7,882 bases of DNA from contig CAZOLI010000085.1 in the NCBI GenBank assembly GCA_964580675.1, positions 1 through 7,882 of the forward strand, in the 5' to 3' direction. This DNA comes from CAZOLI01 sp964580675 (GTDB taxonomy: Bacteria > Planctomycetota > MHYJ01 > CAYXQY01). The notes below the pieces were generated by a model that was given only the letters and a program-made list of their open reading frames with translations, did no database searches and had not been told where the DNA came from. Positions 1 through 4,635 of the stretch are shown here, in pieces. A program made the position numbers and the translations under genes. Each line of letters begins with the position of its first letter. The stretch's first letter is position 1.

Positions 1-270
1 CCTGCTCCCCTGCACCCCTGCTCCCGTGCATCCCAGTTGTTGCTGTTTGGTTTTTCCTATCGCCAATAGCCTATCGCCAACCGCCTGCCGTTTTCCGTTT
101 TGTTATTCGCTATCGCCAATCATCCGCTGTTTCACACCCTCGCCCCCTTGCTCCCCAGCACCCCAGCACCCATGCTCCCCTGCCCTATCACCCATCGCCC
201 ACCGCCTATCGCCCACCGTTATAACGCCCAACGCAACAAACGCGATAAACGCAACAAACGCAAATAACAC
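1..270. repeat. Composite short-period repeat, copy A
   Basis: The stretch is built of degenerate tandem units in a fixed order. Positions 1-32 and about 146-185 are octamers of the CCTGCWCC / CCAGCACC type. Positions 58-92 are heptamers (TATCGCC, AATAGCC, TATCGCC, AACCGCC, TGCCGTT). Positions 186-220 are five heptamers ending in CACCGTT, running in phase into ATAACGC and CCAACGC (221-234) and then nonamers such as AACAAACGC (235-270). Copy B near 4134-4410 has the same modules in the same order and strand. The ORFs open across this stretch on both strands have translations made of repeated P/C/S/A-rich or low-complexity residues and look non-coding. The unit sequences and periods are read directly. 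A role as a dispersed intergenic repeat family is inference. Confidence 0.85.
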
Positions 271-329
271 ATCGAAAATGAAAAAAACCGGTGGATGAAA
301 TCCCACGTCAAAACGTATTAACAAAAGGT

Positions 330-580
330 ATGCGCCCGAATTCCCGACCGAGCTTGAAAACGTTCCCGAGGAACTCTACGAACAATTAAAACAGCAGGCG
401 GAGGCACACCGTCGCAGCATCAACCAGGAAGCGATTCTCTGCCTCGAACGAGCTCTCGGACAGAAACCACGGGATCGCGGTCAATTGCTTGAGGAAATCG
501 ATCGGGTGCGGGAAAAAACCGCCCACCACAACCTGTCCGACGATGAACTGGACGAGGCCATTGACGCGGGCAGACCATGA
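330..580 (+). CDS. VapB/FitA-like ribbon-helix-helix antitoxin, 5' end out of frame
   Basis: This is the antitoxin partner of the PIN toxin that follows. It is expected to neutralise the toxin and bind the operon promoter as a ribbon-helix-helix dimer. The frame ending at TGA 578-580 reads ENVPEELYEQLKQQAEAHRR, then SINQEAILCLERAL, the typical ribbon then helix-turn-helix pattern of FitA-like antitoxins. An acidic C-terminal half follows (LLEEIDRVRE, DDELDEAIDAG), probably the toxin-binding part. No ATG, GTG or TTG exists in this frame between the stop at 296-298 and the conserved ribbon; the only alternative is ATT at 317. The one ATG (330) is in another frame and reads MRPNSRPSLK before ending at 389. 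A single net -1 shift between about 330 and 360 joins the two into about 83 residues, a usual length. This is either a frameshift, a sequencing error, or a non-standard start. The stop overlaps the toxin start as ATGA. Confidence 0.7.
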
Positions 581-981
581 TCGTGGCGGACACGAACCTG
601 GTGGCCTATCTGATGCTGGAAGGAGAACACACCGAAGACGCCCGGCGCGTGTTTCGGAACGACGGGGAGTGGGCCGCCCCTCTCCTGTGGATCAGCGAAT
701 TTCGAAACGTGCTGGCCATGTACATGAAAAAGGAGATTGTCAACGCAAGCACCGCCCGGGAGATCATGGGAAAAGCGGAGGAACTCATGGCGGGCAACGA
801 ATATTCCGTCCCGTCGGACGCCGTGCTGGAACGTTCCGCGACGTCCGGATGTGCCGCTTACGACTGTGAGTTCGTCGTGCTCGCCGATACGTTGAACGTC
901 CCCCTTGTCACCGGAGACCGGGATTTGTGCGCCTCATTCCCCGACGCCACTGTATTTCTGTCCGATTTCGTGAGCCCATGA
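577..981 (+). CDS. VapC-type PIN-domain ribonuclease toxin
   Basis: This is a 134-residue single PIN domain, the normal size for a VapC/FitB-type toxin. Such toxins are Mg2+-dependent endoribonucleases, usually cutting tRNA or rRNA in the cytoplasm. The acidic catalytic set is all present: Asp5 in the N-terminal IVADTN motif, Glu41 in ISEFRNVL, Asp96 in AAYDCEF and Asp114 in VTGDRDL. The Y-D-C-E-F-V...A segment followed by VPLVTGDRDL is the classic PIN C-terminal pattern. The ATG at 577 is chosen because it begins exactly at the family N-terminus and overlaps the antitoxin stop by ATGA, so translation is probably coupled to the antitoxin. The toxin looks intact although its antitoxin has a 5' frame problem. 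GC content is higher here (60% in one sampled line) than in the large genes downstream. The RNA target cannot be read from the sequence. Confidence 0.93.
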   Translation: MIVADTNLVAYLMLEGEHTEDARRVFRNDGEWAAPLLWISEFRNVLAMYMKKEIVNASTAREIMGKAEELMAGNEYSVPSDAVLERSATSGCAAYDCEFVVLADTLNVPLVTGDRDLCASFPDATVFLSDFVSP

Positions 982-1017
982 GGTGTGTTGCGTCAGCAAC
1001 GTAAGGAGGGAGGCGGG

Positions 1018-1107
1018 ATGCGAAGGGTGACGCAGACCGATCAGCGCAACCCAACCCGGGGCGTCGTGGAAGTTTTGTTCTCTCGATGTTGCGGCTTCCG
1101 TTCTTGA
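1018..1107 (+). CDS. Possible 29-codon ORF with strong Shine-Dalgarno
   Basis: An ATG at 1018 is preceded by AAGGAGGG (1003-1010) at a 7-nt spacing, the best ribosome-binding match in the window. The ORF starts MRRVTQTDQRNPTRG, has the middle VVEVLFSRCC and ends FRS before TGA. The peptide is basic with a Cys-Cys pair and matches no family I recognise. It lies 36 bases after the vapC stop, behind a small hairpin (GTTGC/GCAAC, 987-1000). The whole 1000-1250 stretch could instead be a dispersed non-coding repeat whose GGAGG is coincidental, so this is a weak gene call. Confidence 0.22.
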   Translation: MRRVTQTDQRNPTRGVVEVLFSRCCGFRS

Positions 1108-1166
1108 ATATCTCCTCCGGCTTTATTTTTGGGGTGTGAACGCCGTCGATTCTTCGAGATCAGCAG

Positions 1167-1181
1167 AACCCCGACGGGGTT
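1167..1181. other. Small GC-rich hairpin between vapC and membrane gene
   Basis: AACCCC (1167-1172) pairs perfectly with GGGGTT (1176-1181) around the triloop GAC. It lies about 70 bases beyond the stop of the minus-strand membrane gene, where a terminator would be expected, but no T-run follows on either strand. It is therefore reported as a hairpin, not as an intrinsic terminator. Otherwise 982-1249 holds no convincing gene. Confidence 0.4.
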
Positions 1182-1249
1182 TCCACATCCTGTTCCCCCA
1201 CCCGTTCCGGATAGTTGTTCACTTTGGTGTTGATCCCTGAACCGCCGTA

Positions 1250-1846
1250 TCAATCCTCAATTATTTTTTTCCAGAATATTCTCAATAACCAGCGCAACCC
1301 ATCCAGCAAAAGGCCGACAAATGATAGAAAAAGAAAACTGGAAACCAGCAAAGGCAAGAACTCGTTGAACTTGTCATTGAGGAAAAACCCGTTGATAAAA
1401 ACATCTACGCCGACAAGGAAGACGAAAACGAGGGGATGAAAGATCGTAAAAAAGAATCGATTGAGCCAACCGCGTGTTCCGGTTGTTGAGAAATACGATT
1501 CGGTTTTGCCGGAACTTGATCCATCGGCAAGCGAGTTATTTTTCAGCATGTCCACGATCGAGCCCGCACACATACTAGCCGGTATCGCAATCGCCAAAAA
1601 AAGAAACATTCCGGGAAAAAAGTAACTTTTCAGGGCTTCCCATATCGACGCGTCGTAAGAAGGCGTCGTTCCGGTCTCCACGACAATAGACATTAGAACC
1701 AGCCAGAACGTCCCGACGGAAGGAACAAGAAACGTACAAAAATCCCAGCCGACGGATTTGAAGGTCTTTCCCTGTTCTTCCTTAAACGGGGGGTTGTCGG
1801 TCTTCCCCCGGTTCCTCTTTTCCTCTGGATTACCTCTGTCTCTCAT
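1250..1846 (-). CDS. Hypothetical four-helix integral membrane protein
   Basis: This is a 198-residue protein of unrecognised family. The first 33 residues are charged and hydrophilic, with several Lys/Arg and Glu. Four hydrophobic stretches follow: about 34-56 (through FLVPSVGTFWLVLMS), 74-97 (YFFPGMFLFLAIAIPA), 131-153 (FFFTIFHPLVFVFLVGVDV) and 163-186 (LPLLVSSFLFLSFVGLLL). A polar Ser/Gly/Lys loop lies at about 100-128, and a short basic tail ends KKIIED. An even number of helices with charged tails suggests both ends are cytoplasmic. There are no catalytic or transporter signature residues. The ATG at 1846 gives a full hydrophilic N-terminus but has no clear Shine-Dalgarno, so the start is uncertain. 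The gene faces the opposite way to all neighbours and converges on vapBC. The steady hydrophobic pattern argues for a real gene, but no function can be given. Confidence 0.7.
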   Translation of the reverse strand: MRDRGNPEEKRNRGKTDNPPFKEEQGKTFKSVGWDFCTFLVPSVGTFWLVLMSIVVETGTTPSYDASIWEALKSYFFPGMFLFLAIAIPASMCAGSIVDMLKNNSLADGSSSGKTESYFSTTGTRGWLNRFFFTIFHPLVFVFLVGVDVFINGFFLNDKFNEFLPLLVSSFLFLSFVGLLLDGLRWLLRIFWKKIIED

Positions 1847-2245
1847 GGGCGTTTTTTCGCAATGAAAATGAAATCAACCGAATCGGATGTGTTTTTAGTG
1901 CAAATCCTGTTCCACCGGAAAGAAACGGTGTCAGAAGCAAACAATGTCGATTATCGCGATGTGGGCCCCAAAACGAATAAAAAATGATTCATCTCCAGTA
2001 TGTTCCGGGGCCGAGAAAACATGGACAGGACGCAGGCCCCCTGTCTGAGCCGGTTGACCAAAACAGACGTGTCCGAAAAGAGGGGCAGCGAGAGGCGGGA
2101 AACCTGCAGCAAGGGACTGTCGTATTAGAACAAAGGTCATGGCCCGGCGTCAAAAAAAATAACGCGTACTCCGGACGGCGTTGCCGTCCTGCGTACACGA
2201 CAACAAATACTTGTATCCCACTGACGACCCTAATAACTTATGGAT
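1847..2245. other. Gene-free stretch
   Basis: The 400 bases between the divergent membrane gene and the first large plus-strand gene hold no convincing CDS. The ORFs open at 1984-2247 (+) and 1931-2198 (-) have no recognisable motifs, no ribosome-binding site, and a proline/glycine/arginine-rich or cysteine-scattered composition typical of chance frames. The notable content is the strong hairpin at 2164-2198 and a weak promoter-like pair, TTGTAT (2211-2216) and TAACTT (2234-2239) with a 17-bp spacer. The promoters for both flanking genes should lie here. Confidence 0.5.
2164..2198. repeat. REP-like imperfect palindrome
   Basis: GGACGGC (2173-2179) pairs perfectly with GCCGTCC (2183-2189) around the loop GTT. 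Farther out GTAC (2166-2169) pairs with GTAC (2193-2196) across a short mismatched region that still contains one C-G pair. There is no T-tract, so it does not read as a rho-independent terminator. Its compact G/C stem, triloop and intergenic position resemble REP-type elements, but copy number cannot be judged from one window. Confidence 0.55.
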
Positions 2246-2248
2246 AAA

Positions 2249-2255
2249 GGGGGGG
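2249..2255 (+). promoter_or_regulatory. G7 Shine-Dalgarno-like tract
   Basis: AAAGGGGGGGA (2246-2256) contains seven consecutive G. It sits 7 bases before the ATG at 2263, which begins a 16-codon leader ORF, not the long gene. Relative to the possible long-gene starts it is 33 bases (TTG 2289) or 54 bases (GTG 2310) away, too far to serve them directly. A homopolymer of this length can also slip during replication, which would change the SD spacing. Confidence 0.45.
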
Positions 2256-2262
2256 ATGCAAA

Positions 2263-2313
2263 ATGAATGAAAAGATACAAAGTCTGAATTGGTTAAATTC
2301 CATGATTACGTGA
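2263..2313 (+). CDS. Putative 16-residue leader ORF
   Basis: The ORF encodes MNEKIQSLNWLNSMIT and ends at TGA 2311-2313. It has the only good ribosome-binding site in front of the long gene, and its stop overlaps the in-frame GTG at 2310-2312 of that gene as GTGA. This suggests ribosomes entering at 2263 may terminate and restart on the long frame. The alternative is a frameshift near 2290-2313 that has separated the true N-terminus from the rest. The peptide contains no run of one amino acid that would suggest classical attenuation. Confidence 0.35.
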   Translation: MNEKIQSLNWLNSMIT

Positions 2314-3833
2314 CAGTGGATTTCAAAAACATCAACTCTTTTCAAATTCTAACGGTTTCCCTAGCCCTTCTTCTGGGCATTCTGTTGTTCACGGCCCTGT
2401 TCCTCCCGGAGGACAACTCCTCCAAGCAAACATCGAAGCAAACCCGGGCGCCAAACAAACAGGAAAACCACAGGAAAAAGGCCACCCCAAAAGACAATCA
2501 GCAAACCAACAACATTCAAAGTGATAAGAAACAACAGTCCAGTCCCAGAGAAGAGGAACGAAATAGCAGGAAAGACATTCACACGATTCGCGTAAACGTT
2601 CAAAATGGTAAAAATCAACCGATCAAGAACGCCATTGTCACGGCAAAAGTCTTATCGAACAGCAGTCAAATATTTCTTGGTCATAATTCGTCCGGACGAA
2701 CCAACGAGGACGGAAACATTGAAATAGAAATTTCCAAAAATAGTTCGAAGTTTCAGGAACTATTAAATAGAGAGGATGCCCGGCTCCGGATCTTTTCGAG
2801 GAAGGAAGGGTATTTTTGGCCCACAGAAGAAACAAATTCAGACTTTTATGCCCTGGATAATTTGCCGGAGGAAATTCAGCTAACCCTTAGAAGAGGAAGG
2901 AAGTTCAAACCCACAAAAATAAAAGGGGTATCCGAAAATTACGTATCCGTTTTTAATAAGACCTATTACGCCGAGTTGCTCATGCCAAATTCCGATAAAT
3001 CGGTTCAGCTTAAAATAACAAACACAGACGGTAACCTGAAAATAAAACCCATCGCATCCCCACGAGTTCCTTCAGGAAAACTCGTGTTGCTCGTTTCCCC
3101 ATATGGTAGGAACCATCCCGTTTCCTCAGATTATAAGTACAGAAGGAAGAAGGTCGAAATTCCGGCGGGCGAGGCCGGGGATGTCATAGATCTTGGAGCG
3201 ATAAACATGGAGCGAAACCCGGACTATACCGAATCCGTCAAATTATCGTTCACCCTGGAATATGACGAGAAAAAGAGAGAAAAACATGGAAATCTTATTA
3301 AAAAGCTGCACGTATATTCGTATCGTTTGAACAAGTTCATTCTCCATGAAAGCATCCATTACCAGAAGAAAGTATTTGATCTGCATGCCGAAGGTTCCTT
3401 CCTTATTTACCTGAGAATGGAAACGGAGGACGCAAAAACAGGATGGTACTGGAAAAAAGAAACAACGGCGAATAGAGGAGATCATTTAACGTATAACGTA
3501 GAAGAGCCGAAAAAGAGTGGTACGGTCTATATCAGGAAATTCAACAATCAAAATAACGAATATGTCCGACCTGGTTCTGATGGTTGGTTTAAATTTTTCC
3601 TCCAACCAAAAGGGAAAAAGAAAATTCAGCTGCGGGGACTTAAAGTGAAAAACACCACCTACCAAAATGGACCAGCTCTTGTCACCACGTTTGACCCCGT
3701 GCTGAAAACATTTTCCCACAGATTAACGGATCGTATGAATGAAGAAGAAAAACTGGAGGGGCGAACGATAGAACGAACGCTGGATTACGCTCCCGGAAAA
3801 ACAAAAGAGGTAACCATTGATTTTTACAAATGA
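2289..3833 (+). CDS. Membrane-anchored hypothetical protein with carboxypeptidase-regulatory-like domain
   Basis: The longest reading starts at TTG 2289 (514 residues). GTG 2310 gives 507 residues and overlaps the leader stop, and is equally plausible; no in-frame ATG exists before the anchor. Counting from 2289, residues 18-39 form one hydrophobic helix (ILTVSLALLLGILLFTALFL). A Lys/Gln/Asn-rich linker spans about 41-97. Residues 98-201 match the carboxypeptidase regulatory / transthyretin-like beta-sandwich pattern: IRVNVQNGKNQPIKNAIVTA, then GRTNEDGNIEIEI, then REDARLRIFSRKEGY. The rest (about 215-514) appears beta-rich and basic, with repeated V-x-L/I-x strands. No cysteine occurs in the protein. 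This suggests a protein tethered to the cytoplasmic membrane with its body outside the cytoplasm; no enzyme motif is visible. The regulatory-like domain is usually a structural or binding module, not catalytic. The gene is more AT-rich than vapC. No intrinsic terminator follows. Confidence 0.85.
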   Translation: MVKFHDYVTVDFKNINSFQILTVSLALLLGILLFTALFLPEDNSSKQTSKQTRAPNKQENHRKKATPKDNQQTNNIQSDKKQQSSPREEERNSRKDIHTIRVNVQNGKNQPIKNAIVTAKVLSNSSQIFLGHNSSGRTNEDGNIEIEISKNSSKFQELLNREDARLRIFSRKEGYFWPTEETNSDFYALDNLPEEIQLTLRRGRKFKPTKIKGVSENYVSVFNKTYYAELLMPNSDKSVQLKITNTDGNLKIKPIASPRVPSGKLVLLVSPYGRNHPVSSDYKYRRKKVEIPAGEAGDVIDLGAINMERNPDYTESVKLSFTLEYDEKKREKHGNLIKKLHVYSYRLNKFILHESIHYQKKVFDLHAEGSFLIYLRMETEDAKTGWYWKKETTANRGDHLTYNVEEPKKSGTVYIRKFNNQNNEYVRPGSDGWFKFFLQPKGKKKIQLRGLKVKNTTYQNGPALVTTFDPVLKTFSHRLTDRMNEEEKLEGRTIERTLDYAPGKTKEVTIDFYK

Positions 3834-4058
3834 AATAACTCGAGGTGGAACGGGAGCGTCCCAGAAAGTATATCCTGGGAAACCGGGGAACCTCTTCTCA
3901 AACAATTCTTCCAACGCGAGCTTCCCGACTTCAAAACCGCAATGACGAAACCGGATGAAATGACGAAGGAAGTCTGCCCCGCTTTCGGGAAAACACCGTT
4001 GCAACCGATCTCAAGTTGTTTACTTCCCTCCACGCCTTCGCGCCTCTGCGTTCGATGA
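3834..4058 (+). pseudogene. Possible decayed coding tail after the anchored-protein gene
   Basis: The frame of the preceding gene stays open for 74 more codons after its TGA, to a TGA at 4056-4058. The part with protein-like character includes WETGEPLLKQFFQRELPDF and TKPDEMTKEVCPAF. The last 20 codons or so run into the 17-bp repeat and look non-coding. No start codon with a ribosome-binding site is visible. It could be a remnant of an unrelated gene, an ancestral extension of the anchored protein, or chance. I do not recognise the family. Confidence 0.2.
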
Positions 4059-4118
4059 TTTCGTTGTTTGTTTTGTTTTTTCTATTTGTCGTTATTTGCG
4101 TCTTCGCGCCTCTGCGTT
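4036..4118. repeat. Pair of exact 17-bp direct repeats
   Basis: The sequence cttcgcgcctctgcgtt occurs at 4036-4052 and again, identical, at 4102-4118, 66 bases apart in the same orientation. The spacer is T-rich (TTTGTTTTGTTTTTTC). The second copy leads directly into the composite repeat that follows, so it may be the first module of that element; copy A has no such module. Confidence 0.8.
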
Positions 4119-4133
4119 AACCAATCTTGTTGT

Positions 4134-4410
4134 TTTTTCCTATCGCCTGCCGTTATCTGTTTATTGCCCACACCCCTGCACCCGTGCACCCCAGCACCCA
4201 CGCTCCTCTGTCCTATCGCCAATCGCCCACCGCCCATCGCCCGCCGTTTTCACGCATCAGCGAATCAACGCATAACGCCATAAACGCAACGAACGCCAAT
4301 AACGCTAATAACGCCACTAACGCAACACGCATCACGCAACACGCACCACGCCTCACGCATAACGCCCAACGCATCACGCGCAACCCATCAACACATCAAC
4401 GCAATAAACA
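4134..4410. repeat. Composite short-period repeat, copy B
   Basis: This has the same module order as copy A. TTTTTTCC leads into TATCGCC and TGCCGTT (4141-4154). Octamers follow: CCTGCACC, CGTGCACC, CCAGCACC, CACGCTCC (4175-4206). In-phase heptamers follow: TATCGCC, AATCGCC, CACCGCC, CATCGCC, CGCCGTT (4214-4248). An ACGC-ending array runs from 4263 to about 4386: five nonamers in a row (4279-4323), then eight heptamers (4324-4379). The heptamer block 4214-4248 matches 186-220 of copy A unit for unit with few substitutions. Both copies are in the same orientation about 4 kb apart, so recombination between them could delete or duplicate the vapBC-to-anchored-protein segment. Confidence 0.85.
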
Positions 4411-4635
4411 CAAACATCCACAAACTTTTATCTCGGGTGATCAAAATGTCCACCATCACCTCTCCGTCCCGTCGTCTTTTTCGTTGCCGGTCCGTGTCTC
4501 GCCGTCCCCTTTCCCCAATTACCTGGTCCCTCAATTACGCTTCCTAACAATGCACCTCTTATACTGAACCCATGAAACAAATAAAATAGAAAACGAGACA
4601 ATTCGAATCCTGGTCTTTTTTCCCTCAATGCTCAG
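4411..4635. other. Upstream region of the 825-residue gene
   Basis: This is non-coding, pyrimidine-rich DNA between composite repeat B and the next gene. Only very short ORFs are present, for example ATG at 4572 with five codons. It should hold the promoter of the downstream gene. It contains no hairpin with a T-tract. Confidence 0.5.
4560..4565 (+). promoter_or_regulatory. Candidate -10 box for the 825-residue gene
   Basis: TATACT at 4560-4565 matches five of six bases of the sigma-70 -10 consensus and lies about 70 bases before the ATG at 4636. The possible -35 sequences are poor: TTACGC at 4535-4540 with a 19-bp spacer, or ACGCTT at 4537-4542 with 17 bp. This is a candidate by sequence only. 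Confidence 0.25.

Noticed and set aside
1..270. CRISPR array
   Set aside because: Units are 7-9 bp and degenerate, without 25-40 bp identical repeats, unique spacers of constant length or cas genes. The same holds for 4134-4410.
26..324. ORFs across composite repeat A on both strands
   Set aside because: Translations are repeat-derived, rich in Pro, Ser, Cys and Ala-Asn runs, with no ribosome-binding site. They arise from the short-period units.
489..869. 126-codon ORF overlapping vapB and vapC in another frame
   Set aside because: It is Arg/Gly/His-rich with no family pattern and is fully shadowed by the antitoxin and the well-supported PIN toxin.
2211..2239. Sigma-70 promoter TTGTAT-17-TAACTT before the anchored-protein gene
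   Set aside because: Both boxes match the consensus only moderately and are not better than chance in AT-rich DNA, so it is mentioned only as a possibility.
1984..2247. 87-codon plus-strand ORF, and minus-strand ORFs at 1931-2198
   Set aside because: No ribosome-binding site or domain, and the sequence is interrupted by a strong palindrome. They may be traces of an old element but cannot be supported as genes.
4068..4567. Plus-strand ORFs across composite repeat B
   Set aside because: The peptide is dominated by N-A-T and T-H/A-Q runs and H-P-C-T-P units from 7-9 bp repeats, so it is not a protein-coding signature.
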